Made by a program: the position numbers and the translations under genes. A stretch of DNA of 64,000 bases from an uncultured Prevotella sp. (GTDB taxonomy: Bacteria; Bacteroidota; Bacteroidia; Bacteroidales; Bacteroidaceae), in assembly GCA_900317405.1 (NCBI GenBank), contig ONGP01000003.1, positions 21,336 to 85,335 on the forward strand, given 5' to 3'. The first letter of the stretch is position 1. The number at the start of each line of letters is the position of its first letter. The notes under the pieces were generated by a model that saw only the letters and a list, made by a program, of their open reading frames with translations, was not told the DNA's origin and searched no databases. Of the stretch, positions 36,202-46,209 are shown one piece after another.

Positions 36202-36705
36202 CTAAAATCTGTACAGAAATAGCACAGAATCGTGGTATTTTACCCCATCAAAGAGCCAATCTTTGATTTTTGCACTCTCACAGAAACCAGTCTTTTCAAA
36301 CAGTCCCATCGATGCATTATTATCGCAATCCACATACGCATATAGTTGATGAAGGTGCAAAATTCTCAAAGCATAGTCCTTGATAGCATCAATCACAGCA
36401 GCGCCATAACCCTGTCTACGATAATCGTTCATTATTATTATTCCCACCTCGGCACGACGGTTGGCAGGATCGAAACTCACCAGGTCAACCACTCCAATCA
36501 CATTACCTTCTTCATTTTCCACCATCATCCTCACCTGTCTGTCGGTGTAGATATCGTTTTTGGCGTTCGCCACATAGTCGTGCAGCAGGTAGCGCGAGTA
36601 TGGTACGTTTGATGTACCGACATTCCACAACTCCACATCGTTCTCGATGTGATAAAGCAGGTCCAGATCCTCGGGCTCTATTGCTCTTAGTTTTATCTGT
36701 TTCAT
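36202..36705 (-). CDS. GNAT-family N-acetyltransferase
   Basis: This 167-residue protein has the acetyl-CoA-binding motif R-R-Q-G-Y-G-A-A in N-D-Y-R-R-Q-G-Y-G-A-A, preceded by the beta-strand V-G-I-I-I-M, and the late motif N-N-A-S-M-G-L-F-E-K-T-G-F. It resembles SpeG/RimJ-like acetyltransferases; the acceptor could be a polyamine or an amino terminus. It is the last gene of the engB operon and overlaps the GT2 gene by 4 bp. Confidence 0.88.
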   Translation of the reverse strand: MKQIKLRAIEPEDLDLLYHIENDVELWNVGTSNVPYSRYLLHDYVANAKNDIYTDRQVRMMVENEEGNVIGVVDLVSFDPANRRAEVGIIIMNDYRRQGYGAAVIDAIKDYALRILHLHQLYAYVDCDNNASMGLFEKTGFCESAKIKDWLFDGVKYHDSVLFLYRF

Positions 36706-37541
36706 CCCAGATGCAGTTTTTTACGTATCAAGTCTGCCAGCGCCAGCGATGCACGGAAGTAGATCGCAACCTTCACCGGCAGTGTAAAGAAGAAGCTTAG
36801 ATGACTGTAGTGCTTGCGGAAGAAGATGAGCATGGCCTGATAAAACACATGCACATAACGGAAATCCGACTTCTGTGTCGACTGTCCTTTATAGTGGATG
36901 ATATCCAGGGGCAGATACCAGTTCTGCCAACCGCCCTTAAGCAGTCTATACGACAGGTCGATATCCTCGCCATACATAAAGAAGTCCTCATCGAGCATTC
37001 CCACCTGGTCGATGGCCTTTCTACGCAACAGCATGAAAGCACCGCTTATAACTTCTATCTGCCCGGGCTCATCCCACGACAGATAACTCATGTAGTATCG
37101 CTTGGTAAATCCCAGCATCTTGCGTGCAGCCACCATTGGCGTTGGCACAGCTCTGCGACTCTCGGGTGCCAGTGTGCCGTCGGCATTGTGCATTCTTACA
37201 CCGGCGCCACCTGCCTCGGGGTGCAGGTCCATAAACTCTATCGCACCGCGCAGTGTACCCTCGGCCACCACTGTGTCGGGGTTAAGCAGCAATACATACT
37301 CGCCCTCAGCTTGTCGAATGGCGATGTTATTTGCCTTCGAGAATCCCAGATTCTCCTTATTATTAATAAGGTGTACCCACGGATAGTCACGGTTAATTAC
37401 CTCGATTGTGTCGTCTACCGATTTATTATCTACCACAAATACCTCAGTGTCGATGCCCTCAGCAGCCTTAACCACACTGTCTATACAGGCGGTCAGCAAC
37501 TCTCTTACGTTATAGCTTACTATTACTACGCTCAGTTTCAT
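36702..37541 (-). CDS. Glycosyltransferase family 2
   Basis: This 279-residue GT-A enzyme begins L-S-V-V-I-V-S-Y-N-V-R with V-F-V-V-D-N-K-S-V-D-D and a DxD-like L-N-P-D-T, then the acceptor-site segment D-E-D-F-F-M-Y-G-E-D-I-D-L-S. This layout is typical of rhamnosyltransferase-like enzymes (WcaA/RfbF type). A weakly hydrophobic C-terminus may lie on the inner membrane. It is embedded in an operon with engB and recR and has no other polysaccharide genes beside it. Confidence 0.88.
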   Translation of the reverse strand: MKLSVVIVSYNVRELLTACIDSVVKAAEGIDTEVFVVDNKSVDDTIEVINRDYPWVHLINNKENLGFSKANNIAIRQAEGEYVLLLNPDTVVAEGTLRGAIEFMDLHPEAGGAGVRMHNADGTLAPESRRAVPTPMVAARKMLGFTKRYYMSYLSWDEPGQIEVISGAFMLLRRKAIDQVGMLDEDFFMYGEDIDLSYRLLKGGWQNWYLPLDIIHYKGQSTQKSDFRYVHVFYQAMLIFFRKHYSHLSFFFTLPVKVAIYFRASLALADLIRKKLHLG

Positions 37542-37957
37542 TCCTCAACCTCGGCTTCGCAACGACTCTTCGATGGATACACAAACGGCATGCAAAGCAT
37601 CTGGATGATGGCCATGTAACCGAATGTGGTGTTCATAAACATATAATATAAATTGGTATTATACATCATTGGCAAGCCCAACATAAGCAGTCGCAGCACT
37701 CCCCACTTTTTCAGGGCGCTGTACTTGCGGGTCACCAATTCATCGTGTACCTTATTAAACTTAAACAGTCGTAGTGCCAGAAACACCGTACCCAGCGTCA
37801 CCAGTTCCATTATCGCAGTCATCACAAATTCCACATTCTTATCACCAGCACTATATCCAGGCTCAAAGATGTTAGTCTCAAACACGATGGCAACAGCCGC
37901 TACATATCCGACAGGTATGCAGAACAGTGTCATCAGCAGGTTTCTTGTCTCTTTCAT
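37538..37957 (-). CDS. Four-helix membrane protein of unknown function
   Basis: This 139-residue protein has about four hydrophobic helices (for example M-T-L-F-C-I-P-V-G-Y-V-A-A-V-A-I-V and V-L-R-L-L-M-L-G-L-P) and an acidic C-terminus ending E-A-E-V-E-E. I do not recognise a family. It overlaps the GT2 gene by 4 bp and lies 12 bp after recR, so it may assist the glycosyltransferase at the membrane. Confidence 0.7.
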   Translation of the reverse strand: MKETRNLLMTLFCIPVGYVAAVAIVFETNIFEPGYSAGDKNVEFVMTAIMELVTLGTVFLALRLFKFNKVHDELVTRKYSALKKWGVLRLLMLGLPMMYNTNLYYMFMNTTFGYMAIIQMLCMPFVYPSKSRCEAEVEE

Positions 37958-37969
37958 ATCTTTAGTTTT

Positions 37970-38587
37970 TTATTTCTCTTCGAATAATGTTCTGTTGGCT
38001 ATCGATCTACCCAGCGTTACCTCGTCGGCATATTCCAACTCGTTGCCTACGGCTATGCCTCGGGCGATAACGCTCACCTTTACACCGCTAGGCGCCAGTT
38101 TACGATAGATATAGAAGTTGGTGGTGTCGCCCTCCATCGTAGGACTTAGCGCCAGAATCACCTCTTTCACCTCTCCTTCGCCCACTCGCTTTATCAGCGA
38201 ATCTATCTCTATATCGGCAGGGCCCATACCGTCCATAGGCGATATCACACCGCCAAGTACATGGTACAATCCATGAAACTGCTGAGTATTCTCGATAGCC
38301 ATCACATCCTGGATATTCTCCACCACGCACACTGTCGACTGATCGCGACGATGGTCGGCACAGATAGGACACACATCGGTGTCGCTTATATTATGACACA
38401 CCTTGCAGTATTTCACTTCGGCCTTCAGCTTACTCACAGCCTCGGCAAATGCAGCCACGTCGGCATCATCCTGTCTTAGCAACCACAGCACCAGGCGCAG
38501 TGCGGTCTTTCTACCTATGCCAGGCAGTTTCGAAAACTCCTGCACAGCCTTTTCCAGTAGTTGCGATGGGTATTGTTGTTGTATCAT
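37970..38587 (-). CDS. recR: Recombination protein RecR
   Basis: This 205-residue protein acts in RecFOR loading of RecA at gaps. It has an N-terminal helix-hairpin-helix ([11 protein letters not shown]), a four-Cys zinc finger (C-K-V-C-H-N...C-P-I-C) and a Toprim domain (V-C-V-V-E-N-I-Q-D and [13 protein letters not shown]). It overlaps the ABC-F gene by 4 bp. Confidence 0.97.
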   Translation of the reverse strand: MIQQQYPSQLLEKAVQEFSKLPGIGRKTALRLVLWLLRQDDADVAAFAEAVSKLKAEVKYCKVCHNISDTDVCPICADHRRDQSTVCVVENIQDVMAIENTQQFHGLYHVLGGVISPMDGMGPADIEIDSLIKRVGEGEVKEVILALSPTMEGDTTNFYIYRKLAPSGVKVSVIARGIAVGNELEYADEVTLGRSIANRTLFEEK

Positions 38588-40410
38588 ATCTCGCTCAGTT
38601 CCAGCCAGCGCATGCTCTTCTCGTCCAGTTCGTCGTTCAGTACGGGCAGACGCTTGCTCATTTTTGTTATTTCTTCTACAGATGTTGTTCCGCCGCAGAG
38701 TGCTTCTTCTATCTGTTTCTTTTCAGCCTCCAGGGCTTCGATATCTTTCTCCAGCTGCTCCAGTTCGCGCTTTTCCTTGTAAGTAAGCTTTCGCTTACCT
38801 CCGCTGCTGGTAGTATCACCAGAAGAAGAACTAGACGAAACAGTATTACTGGAATTAATCTTCCCACCTTTGCTGGCAGCGCTCGACTGGGCGCTTGATG
38901 GCTGCAGTTTCTCCCATTCACGATACTGCGTATAGTTACCAGGGAAATCCTGTATATCGCCTTCACCCTTGAACACCAGCAAATGGTCTACCACCTTATC
39001 CATAAAGTAGCGGTCGTGACTCACCACGATCACACATCCTGGGAAATCCTGCAGATATTCCTCCAGTATCTGTAACGTCACGATGTCCAGATCGTTGGTA
39101 GGCTCGTCGAGCACCAGGAAGTTCGGATTCTTCATCAGCACCGTACACAGATATAGCTTTCGGCGCTCACCACCACTCAACTTATACACATAGTTGTGCT
39201 GCTGTTCTGGAGTGAACATAAAGTGCTGCAGAAACTGCGATGCAGTCAGGTGTTTACCGCCACCCATATCGATATATTCGGCGATATTCTTCACCACGTC
39301 GATTACCTTGGTCTGCTCGTCAAACTGCAGTCCCTCCTGCGAGAAGTAGCCGAATCGCACCGTATCTCCGATATCAAACTTTCCGCTATCGGGCGCCACC
39401 TGTCCTAGTAGCATTTTTATAAATGTCGATTTGCCAGTACCGTTATTGCCCACGATACCCATTTTCTCAAATCTCGAGAAGTTGTAATAGAAGTCCTTCA
39501 GTATCGTCAGAGGCTCAGCATCGGGACGCTCAAACGCCTTGCTCACATATTGGCACTCAAATATCTTACTTCCGATATATACATTGCGCGATTTCAGTCT
39601 TACCTGTCGCTCCTCTATGCGTTGCTTGGCCACCTTTTCCAGTTCGTAAAATGCCTCCTCGCGATAGCGAGCCTTATGACCGCGGGCCTGTGGCATGCGG
39701 CGCATCCAGTCCAGTTCGGTGCGATACAGATTGTTGGCACGGGCTATCTCTGCTCTACGGTTGTCGATACGCTCCTGGCGTTTCTCCAGATAGTAGCTGT
39801 AATTGCCACGATAGGTATAGATGGTCTGGTCGTCAAGTTCCAGTATCACCGAGCACACACGGTCCAGGAAGAATCGGTCGTGTGTAACCATCAGCAGCGT
39901 CTTGTTGCCACGGTTCAGATATCCCTCCAACCACTCTATCATTTCCAGGTCCAGATGGTTGGTTGGCTCGTCCAGTATCAGCAGGTCCGGGTCGGTTATC
40001 AGCACATTGGCCAGCGCCACACGCTTCTGCTGTCCACCGCTTAGTTGCCCCATCGGCTGCTCCATGTCGCGTATCTTCAGTTGCGTCAGTATCTGTTTGG
40101 CTTTCAGTACTTTATCAGGATCGCCTTGATGATTAAAGCAAGCATCCAGTACACTCTCTGCAGGATCGAACACTGGCGATTGCTCCAGCATTCCCACCTT
40201 TAGATCGCGACGGAATATTATCTCGCCCTGGTCGTATCCCTCCTTGCCGCTAAGTATCGATAGCAGTGTAGATTTACCGGTACCGTTCTTGGCTATCAGT
40301 CCCACCTTCTGACCCTCGGCTATCGAGAAACTCAGGTCGCGAAACAGCACCAACGCACCAAACGACTTCGTCAGCTTTTGAACGTCTAAGTATGGTATTT
40401 CCTTAGCCAT
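38584..40410 (-). CDS. ABC-F family ATPase (Uup-like)
   Basis: This 608-residue soluble protein has two ABC domains (Walker A G-T-G-K-S-T-L-L and [10 protein letters not shown]; signatures L-S-G-G-Q-Q-K-R and L-S-G-G-E-R-R-K) joined by the charged ABC-F linker. A Ser-rich stretch near residues 525-545 precedes a C-terminal coiled coil. The layout fits Uup, which acts on ribosomes or branched DNA. It lies between engB (8-bp overlap) and recR (4-bp overlap). Confidence 0.92.
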   Translation of the reverse strand: MAKEIPYLDVQKLTKSFGALVLFRDLSFSIAEGQKVGLIAKNGTGKSTLLSILSGKEGYDQGEIIFRRDLKVGMLEQSPVFDPAESVLDACFNHQGDPDKVLKAKQILTQLKIRDMEQPMGQLSGGQQKRVALANVLITDPDLLILDEPTNHLDLEMIEWLEGYLNRGNKTLLMVTHDRFFLDRVCSVILELDDQTIYTYRGNYSYYLEKRQERIDNRRAEIARANNLYRTELDWMRRMPQARGHKARYREEAFYELEKVAKQRIEERQVRLKSRNVYIGSKIFECQYVSKAFERPDAEPLTILKDFYYNFSRFEKMGIVGNNGTGKSTFIKMLLGQVAPDSGKFDIGDTVRFGYFSQEGLQFDEQTKVIDVVKNIAEYIDMGGGKHLTASQFLQHFMFTPEQQHNYVYKLSGGERRKLYLCTVLMKNPNFLVLDEPTNDLDIVTLQILEEYLQDFPGCVIVVSHDRYFMDKVVDHLLVFKGEGDIQDFPGNYTQYREWEKLQPSSAQSSAASKGGKINSSNTVSSSSSSGDTTSSGGKRKLTYKEKRELEQLEKDIEALEAEKKQIEEALCGGTTSVEEITKMSKRLPVLNDELDEKSMRWLELSEI

Positions 40411-41008
40411 TCGCCAACTCCTTATTTATCTGTTCTATGTAATCCAGCACTTCTTCTCGGCCCTGTTTCTTTTCCGACGATGTCACGAACATCGGTGGTA
40501 GTTCCTCCCATGTCTCGCTCAGCACCTTCTTATATGCATTCACATTCTGCAGCACCTTCGATGCGCTCAGCTTGTCGGCCTTGGTAAAGATTATGGCGAA
40601 GGGCACGCTGCTGGTACCCAGCCACTCTATAAACTCCAGGTCTATCTTCTGTGCCTCCAGTCTTACGTCTATCAGCAGGAATACATTCACCAATTGCTCT
40701 CTCTGCAGTATGTAGCCGTTTATCATCTGCTCCAGTTTCTGCACCTCTTTTTTCGAGCGCTTGGCAAATCCGTAGCCGGGCAGGTCCACCAGATACCACT
40801 CGTTGTTTATTATAAAGTGGTTTATCAGCAGTGTCTTACCTGGCGTAGCACTAGTCTTGGCCAGATTCTTCTTGCCAGTCAGCATGTTTATCAAGCTCGA
40901 CTTACCTACGTTCGACCTTCCGATGAACGCATACTCGGGTTTGGTATCCTTCGGACACATCGACTCCATCGGAGCGCTAAGTGTGAATTCAGCTTTCTTA
41001 ATTTCCAT
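40403..41008 (-). CDS. engB: Ribosome biogenesis GTP-binding protein EngB/YsxC
   Basis: From the ATG at 41008 the protein has 201 residues: G1 [10 protein letters not shown], switch [10 protein letters not shown]3 D-L-P-G-Y-G-F-A and G4 T-K-A-D-K. It assists 50S subunit assembly. A longer upstream reading would run through the -7 box at 41028-41035, so the short start is preferred. It is the first gene of the six-gene operon ending at 36202. Confidence 0.95.
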   Translation of the reverse strand: MEIKKAEFTLSAPMESMCPKDTKPEYAFIGRSNVGKSSLINMLTGKKNLAKTSATPGKTLLINHFIINNEWYLVDLPGYGFAKRSKKEVQKLEQMINGYILQREQLVNVFLLIDVRLEAQKIDLEFIEWLGTSSVPFAIIFTKADKLSASKVLQNVNAYKKVLSETWEELPPMFVTSSEKKQGREEVLDYIEQINKELANG

Positions 41009-41027
41009 ATAATAATATTTTTGGGTG

Positions 41028-41035
41028 CAAAGATA
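41028..41035 (-). promoter_or_regulatory. -7 box (TATCTTTG) of the engB-recR operon
   Basis: On the minus strand TATCTTTG followed by CACCC lies 19 bp upstream of the engB ATG and faces away from rho. Confidence 0.65.
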
Positions 41036-41078
41036 CGATTTTTTTTCGAAAATGTTTGGTAGTTCACAAAAATATGCG

Positions 41079-41086
41079 TACCTTTG
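41079..41086 (+). promoter_or_regulatory. -7 box (TACCTTTG) of rho
   Basis: TACCTTTG followed by CATCG lies 84 bp upstream of the rho ATG, leaving a leader of about 80 nt. Confidence 0.6.
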
Positions 41087-41170
41087 CATCGTTTTTCAAA
41101 ACAGTGCTTCCGTTCGCGAAGCATTTCCACTATTTTTTTTCAGAATAATAAAGTATTAAGTACATACTAT

Positions 41171-43126
41171 ATGTATACAAAAGAAGAATTAGAGTCTATG
41201 GACATACCCCAGCTTGTGGGTATTGCCGACGAGCTTGGCATCAAGGTATCGCCCGATGACCAGCTCGAAACCGTAGTTTATGCCATCCTCGACAAGGCCG
41301 CCGAAAACAGCGCCACAGCCGATGATGCCCCCAAGCGCAAGCGTACTCGTATCGCTAAAAAAGATACAAGCCGAGTTTATACAGTAAATGGCGAGGAAGG
41401 TAGCAACCTCGACGCAAAGTCAAACCGCGCTCGTAAGAAGGTTGAGACACCATCACTCTTTGCCGACATGCCAGCAGAAGCTCCTGCCCCCGCTGCCGAA
41501 GAGGCTAAGCCCAAGAAGCGCGGACGCAAGACCAAGGCCGAGAAAGAGGCCGAGGAGGCTGCAGCACGTGCTGCCGAAGAGGCTGCACAGGCCGCCGCTG
41601 TCCCCGAACCAGTTGTTCCCGAGGCTGCTGCCGACGATTTCGTAGTACCCGAGGCTGCACAGTTTGCCGTTGGTGCCGATAGCGCCGACGACGAGGTTAT
41701 GCCAAACGCCATCGAGCAGCTGCGCGAAAAAATGTCACACAGCAAGGCTGAGGCTCCTGTTGATGAGGCTCCAGCCGATGCACCTGCCGATAAGTTCGAC
41801 CCACTTACCGATGCTGTAGATGAAAACGGTGTATGGCTTGGCGATCCAGGCGATGGTACCGACTTTATTACTATCGTCGATATCCCCATCGAGGACCAGA
41901 TGGCCACTCCTACCCTCGATATCTTCGACCGTCCGATGACTCCTGCCATCAACGAGGCTCCTGTTACACGCAACAGCGTGGCCAGCTCTATGCCTCGCTA
42001 CGACTTTGCCGACCTTATCGATGCCAACGGTGTGCTCGAGATGCTCACCGATGGATACGGATTCCTGCGCTCTAGCGACTACAACTACCTCTCATCTCCC
42101 GATGATGTATATGTATCGCCACAGCAGATCAAGAAGTATGGTCTTAAGACCGGTGACGTAGTACAGTGCAAGGTTCGTCCACCTCACGAGGGCGAGAAGT
42201 TCTTTGCCATGACCGACGTGCAGAGCATAAACGGCCGCCACCCAAGCGAGGTTCGCAACCGCGTGGCATTCGAGCACCTCACACCACTTTTCCCTGAGGA
42301 GAAGTTCACACTCTGCGGCGACCGTGCCACCACTAACCCATCTGTACGTATCGTCGATCTGTTCTCACCTATCGGTAAAGGTCAGCGTGCACTTATCGTG
42401 GCCCAGCCTAAGACAGGTAAGACCATCCTGATGAAGGATATTGCCAATGCCATCGCAGCCAACCACCCCGAGGCTTATATCATGATGCTGCTCATCGACG
42501 AGCGCCCTGAGGAGGTTACCGATATGGCCCGCACCGTCAATGCCGAGGTTATCGCCTCTACATTCGACGAGCCAGCCGACCGTCACGTAAAGATTGCCGG
42601 TATCGTACTCGAGAAGGCTAAGCGTATGGTAGAGTGCGGTCACGATGTAGTAATCTTCCTCGATTCTATCACCCGTCTGGCCCGTGCATACAATACCGTT
42701 GCGCCTACATCAGGTAAGATTCTTACCGGTGGTGTCGACTCTAACGCTCTGCAGAAGCCTAAGCGTTTCTTCGGTGCTGCACGTAACATCGAGGGCGGCG
42801 GTTCGCTCACCATCATCGCTACAGCTCTGGTTGATACCGGTAGTAAGATGGACGAGGTTATCTTCGAGGAGTTCAAGGGTACAGGTAACTCTGAAATACA
42901 GCTCAACCGTGCACTCTCCAACAAGCGTATCTTCCCTGCCATCGATCTGGTTCAGTCTTCTACTCGTCGCGACGACCTGCTGCTTGACGAGACCACGCTC
43001 AACCGCATGTGGATTATGCGCAAGTTTATCGCCGAGATGAATCCTATGGAGGCTATGAACACTGTTCGCGACCGTCTGGTAACAACACGCACTAACGAGG
43101 AGTTCCTGCTGTCGATGAACGGATAA
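41171..43126 (+). CDS. rho: Transcription termination factor Rho with a long disordered insertion
   Basis: From the ATG at 41171 Rho has 651 residues, against about 420 in E. coli. It has an N-terminal Rho_N domain ([11 protein letters not shown]), then about 200 residues rich in Ala, Glu, Asp, Pro and Lys (about 70-270) expected to be disordered, the RNA-binding cold-shock domain (G-Y-G-F-L-R-S) and the ATPase core with Walker A A-Q-P-K-T-G-K-T near 410. Long disordered regions in Bacteroides Rho are reported to drive phase separation and gut fitness. The leader of about 80 nt may allow autoregulation. A phosphatase gene starts two bases after the stop. Confidence 0.96.
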   Translation: MYTKEELESMDIPQLVGIADELGIKVSPDDQLETVVYAILDKAAENSATADDAPKRKRTRIAKKDTSRVYTVNGEEGSNLDAKSNRARKKVETPSLFADMPAEAPAPAAEEAKPKKRGRKTKAEKEAEEAAARAAEEAAQAAAVPEPVVPEAAADDFVVPEAAQFAVGADSADDEVMPNAIEQLREKMSHSKAEAPVDEAPADAPADKFDPLTDAVDENGVWLGDPGDGTDFITIVDIPIEDQMATPTLDIFDRPMTPAINEAPVTRNSVASSMPRYDFADLIDANGVLEMLTDGYGFLRSSDYNYLSSPDDVYVSPQQIKKYGLKTGDVVQCKVRPPHEGEKFFAMTDVQSINGRHPSEVRNRVAFEHLTPLFPEEKFTLCGDRATTNPSVRIVDLFSPIGKGQRALIVAQPKTGKTILMKDIANAIAANHPEAYIMMLLIDERPEEVTDMARTVNAEVIASTFDEPADRHVKIAGIVLEKAKRMVECGHDVVIFLDSITRLARAYNTVAPTSGKILTGGVDSNALQKPKRFFGAARNIEGGGSLTIIATALVDTGSKMDEVIFEEFKGTGNSEIQLNRALSNKRIFPAIDLVQSSTRRDDLLLDETTLNRMWIMRKFIAEMNPMEAMNTVRDRLVTTRTNEEFLLSMNG

Positions 43127-43128
43127 TT

Positions 43129-43590
43129 ATGAAACGTATATTATTTGTATGTCATGGCAACATCTGCCGCAGTCCGATGGCAGAGTTCGTAATGAAATAC
43201 TTAGTAGAACAGGAGCAGCTGACCGATCAGTATCTGATTGAGTCAGCTGCTACTTCTACTGAGGAGATAGGTAATGCCGTATATCCGCCCGCACGCCGCA
43301 AGCTGGCCGAACACGGCATCAGTTGCAATGGCCATGCCGCACGCCAGATGACACGTGCCGACTACAATCGTTACGACCTGCTGGTTGGCATGGACTCGGC
43401 CAACATCCGCAATATGACCCGCATATGTGGTGGCAGCGATCCCGAGGGCAAGATAGTGAAACTACTCGACCTCATACCAGCATCCGACCGCCGCTACGGT
43501 TGCGACGTGTCCGACCCATGGTACACCGGCGATTTCGAAGCCACCTGGCAAGACGTACTTAAAGGCTGCCAGGCACTACTTAATCACTAA
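43129..43590 (+). CDS. Low-molecular-weight protein-tyrosine phosphatase
   Basis: This 153-residue enzyme has the P-loop V-C-H-G-N-I-C-R-S (CX5R) at residues 8-15 and the general-acid region D-P-W-Y-T-G-D-F, where W replaces the more usual Y. It may act on a tyrosine kinase of capsule synthesis, though none is nearby. It starts two bases after rho and is probably cotranscribed. Its stop overlaps that of the convergent PreA-like gene. Confidence 0.92.
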   Translation: MKRILFVCHGNICRSPMAEFVMKYLVEQEQLTDQYLIESAATSTEEIGNAVYPPARRKLAEHGISCNGHAARQMTRADYNRYDLLVGMDSANIRNMTRICGGSDPEGKIVKLLDLIPASDRRYGCDVSDPWYTGDFEATWQDVLKGCQALLNH

Positions 43591-45038
43591 CGTTGCACAC
43601 GTTTTGTAACACCTATGGCACCGGCTGGACATACCAGACGGCAGAGGTGGCAGCCCACGCATTTGGTACCGATAATATGTGGTTGGCGTGTGGCTGTGTC
43701 GAAAGATATGGCTTGATGACCGCCATCGCTACACGATATTTCACATCTACCACAGCCTACACAACGTTCTCGGTCAATTTTAGGATAAACCTTAGAATCA
43801 CGATCCAGTTCACTGGCTGTAGTGAACTTCGATAGTTGCGAACCCTCTAGTTCATCCAGATGCTTAACGCCATTCTTTGCCATATAACGCTGTAATCCCA
43901 GTACCAGGTCGTCGATGATTCGGTAGCCATACTGCATCACGGCTGTGCATACTTGCACATTACTACATCCCAATTGTATAAACTCCAAAGCATCACGCCA
44001 AGTCTCTATACCACCGATACCGCTTAGATTCACGCCCTTCAACATGTGGTTCATAGACATTTCGAGTATAAAGCGCAGGGCAATTGGCTTAACTGCACGA
44101 CCAGAATAACCCGAAACGGTGCGACGTCCCGACACTTCGGCATCGTCGGCCATGGTTACCGACTTAATGGTATTGATGGCCGAAATAGCATCAGCTCCGC
44201 CAAAGAGGGCCGCCATAGCAGGATGACATATCTGAGTAATGTTGGGCGTCATCTTTGGGATAACAGGTATCTTCACAGTATCTTTTACTACGCGTGTGAA
44301 CTCGGCCACCAGTTCCGGGTTCTGGCCTACGTCGCTTCCCATACCCGCCATTTTCATCTGCGGACACGAGAAATTCAGCTCTACAGCATCACAACCAGCC
44401 TGCTCTGCCATACTGGCCAGCTCAGCCCATTGCTCCGTGGTCTGCCCCATGATACTGGCAATCACCACCTTGGTGGGATAATTCTGCTTCAGTCTGCGCA
44501 GTATGTCAAAATCCATCTCAACAGGGTTCTCACTAAGCTGTTCCATGTTTCTGAAACCATAGAAGTCACCATGCAATCCGTTGCTGTGCACAGCATCGAA
44601 ACGTGGCGACACCTCCTTGATTTCCTGCATACAGATGGTCTTATAGAACACGCCACCCCATCCTGCATCAAAGGCATGTGACACCATGTCATAATTAGTA
44701 CACACTGCCGACGAAGCAAGGAAGAACGGGTTCTCACAATGTATACCACAGAAATCTATCTCCAGACTGGGATACTCCGCAGTGACATCATCGGGGTGTA
44801 TGCTGCGCAACATCTCTTTCAGGCGTATGGGCCAGTCATATCGTATGCAAGCTTTCTCGGCCGCCTCTAGGTCGGCATCGCTACACTCAGCCACCCATCG
44901 AGTGGCCAACTTATGATTATCAAAACGTATAGCTCTTACCGCCCTTGCCGGGTCACCCGTCTTACATGCTTTAGTACAGGGAGCATCCTGACACATCAGG
45001 CATCGGTTAGCCTCTTCATATACATTTATTCGTTTCAT
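43587..45038 (-). CDS. PreA-like dihydropyrimidine dehydrogenase/DHOD-family flavoprotein with Fe-S domains
   Basis: This 483-residue protein has three parts: an N-terminal cysteine-rich segment (C-L-M-C-Q-D-A-P-C then A-C-K), a TIM-barrel FMN domain (about 95-400; N-F-S-C-P-Q-M-K and G-I-G-G-I), and a C-terminal pair of 4Fe-4S motifs (C-V-G-C-G-R-C-E-I-S-C and C-V-G-C-H-L-C-R-L-V-C-P). PreA with PreT reduces uracil and thymine. No PreT lies nearby, and the N-terminal segment resembles the one in longer dehydrogenases, so this may be a one-gene variant. The -7 box TATATTTG is at 45077-45084. Confidence 0.85.
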   Translation of the reverse strand: MKRINVYEEANRCLMCQDAPCTKACKTGDPARAVRAIRFDNHKLATRWVAECSDADLEAAEKACIRYDWPIRLKEMLRSIHPDDVTAEYPSLEIDFCGIHCENPFFLASSAVCTNYDMVSHAFDAGWGGVFYKTICMQEIKEVSPRFDAVHSNGLHGDFYGFRNMEQLSENPVEMDFDILRRLKQNYPTKVVIASIMGQTTEQWAELASMAEQAGCDAVELNFSCPQMKMAGMGSDVGQNPELVAEFTRVVKDTVKIPVIPKMTPNITQICHPAMAALFGGADAISAINTIKSVTMADDAEVSGRRTVSGYSGRAVKPIALRFILEMSMNHMLKGVNLSGIGGIETWRDALEFIQLGCSNVQVCTAVMQYGYRIIDDLVLGLQRYMAKNGVKHLDELEGSQLSKFTTASELDRDSKVYPKIDRERCVGCGRCEISCSDGGHQAISFDTATRQPHIIGTKCVGCHLCRLVCPAGAIGVTKRVQR

Positions 45039-45076
45039 AGTTATACATAATTATTGTTTCACAGAATACTTTGGCA

Positions 45077-45084
45077 CAAATATA
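45077..45084 (-). promoter_or_regulatory. -7 box (TATATTTG) of the PreA-like gene
   Basis: On the minus strand TATATTTG followed by TGCC lies 38 bp upstream of the ATG at 45038. Confidence 0.5.
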
Positions 45085-45211
45085 AGAAGATTATCCCAAG
45101 TTTCCAAATATTTACGCTTTTTTTATTCATTATACTATATATGTATAGAAAGAGAATAATGATAATCTGTAACAAATTGGCGTATTATTGTTACAATTTC
45201 AAACAATATAA

Positions 45212-45457
45212 CTATAGCAATTTTTCTAATTTCTCCACGGCCATAGTGATATCATCCCTGAATCGCTTATGGTCGCGGAGAAAATCTTCTCTACCATCAC
45301 TTATAGCATCATATAGCTCCTTGCTCATATCGTCCACATAACTGGCAATGGCTATCTCTATATCATCCTTCTGCCAGTCGAGCGTGGAATATACATATAT
45401 GCGCTGCTTCTGATGCATGAAACTGTATGCAGTCTCGATACTATCCTTTGTTATCAT
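45212..45457 (-). CDS. Small helical hypothetical protein
   Basis: This 81-residue acidic protein (M-I-T-K-D-S-I-E-T-A) is predicted to be mostly helical, ending in an amphipathic helix M-A-V-E-K-L-E-K-L-L. It has no signal or membrane segment. It overlaps the DUF4250 gene by 4 bp and is the last gene of a four-gene operon. I do not recognise it. Confidence 0.65.
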   Translation of the reverse strand: MITKDSIETAYSFMHQKQRIYVYSTLDWQKDDIEIAIASYVDDMSKELYDAISDGREDFLRDHKRFRDDITMAVEKLEKLL

Positions 45458-45660
45458 TTTGCATCATCATATCCTATTGGGCGAAATTGGCGCTGCTCTT
45501 CGCTGTACACAAATCCGTATCCATATAGATAGTCCTTAATATCCTTGGGTTCTGTCCCGAAATTATAGCATAGCGATTCCAGCGTGTCAAACTCCTCATC
45601 GCGAAGCAGCATATTCACGCTCGAAACCAATATCGCCGGGTCTTTTGGTAAATAGTCCAT
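45454..45660 (-). CDS. DUF4250-like small protein
   Basis: This 68-residue protein begins M-D-Y-L-P-K-D-P-A-I-L-V-S-S-V-N and contains L-L-R-D-E-E-F-D-T-L-E-S-L-C-Y and Y-G-Y-G-F-V-Y, the pattern of DUF4250. The family has no known function. It lies 7 bp after the preceding gene and is coupled to the next. Confidence 0.78.
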   Translation of the reverse strand: MDYLPKDPAILVSSVNMLLRDEEFDTLESLCYNFGTEPKDIKDYLYGYGFVYSEEQRQFRPIGYDDAK

Positions 45661-45667
45661 CTGTAGT

Positions 45668-46198
45668 CTAGTTTACTGCTGTCATGTGATAGCCTAAGCG
45701 GCGCAGCTGCATGGCGGCGCCCATCAGGTATAGTTGGTGCAGACATGCCACGTAGGCATCAAAAGCCTCTCGGGTGCCAGGCTCCAGGCCTTGGTGCATC
45801 AGGGCATTGTACACACGCTGGGCACACTCGCCCACAGTCTTTTCCAGAGCAGAATAGTCTTCGCCCTCAAGCAGTAGCACTTCTTCACGGATATACTCAT
45901 CCATCGAGTCGTAGCCACGTTTGTCGCGCATATAGGCGTAAAGATCTTCCACCTTAGAATATATTTCCCAGTCAGTGTCCCACATCTTGGCCACTGCCAT
46001 ACCGATATACATCATCCATCCGAGCGATGCCGAGGGGAAAGCCTGGAACTCGCGTATGCCATCTGGAATGTAAGCCTTAGCTATAGCCTCCCACTTATCC
46101 TCTACATCGGGACACTCTGGCAGACGCTCGTCTACCTCATTCATTGTCTGCAGAAACTGGTGCAGATCTTGCTTCAATTGTTCTTCGAATTTATACAT
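45668..46198 (-). CDS. Conserved hypothetical protein (176 residues)
   Basis: From the ATG at 46198 the protein has 176 residues and no signal peptide. It is acidic and helical, with a central G-W-M-M-Y-I-G-M-A-V-A-K-M-W and C-terminal L-Y-L-M-G-A-A-M-Q-L-R-R-L-G-Y. The start lies 11 bp after the stop of the AlkZ-related gene; longer upstream readings would overlap that gene out of frame. I do not recognise the family. Confidence 0.7.
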   Translation of the reverse strand: MYKFEEQLKQDLHQFLQTMNEVDERLPECPDVEDKWEAIAKAYIPDGIREFQAFPSASLGWMMYIGMAVAKMWDTDWEIYSKVEDLYAYMRDKRGYDSMDEYIREEVLLLEGEDYSALEKTVGECAQRVYNALMHQGLEPGTREAFDAYVACLHQLYLMGAAMQLRRLGYHMTAVN

Positions 46199-46209
46199 TG
46201 TAGTTGAAT

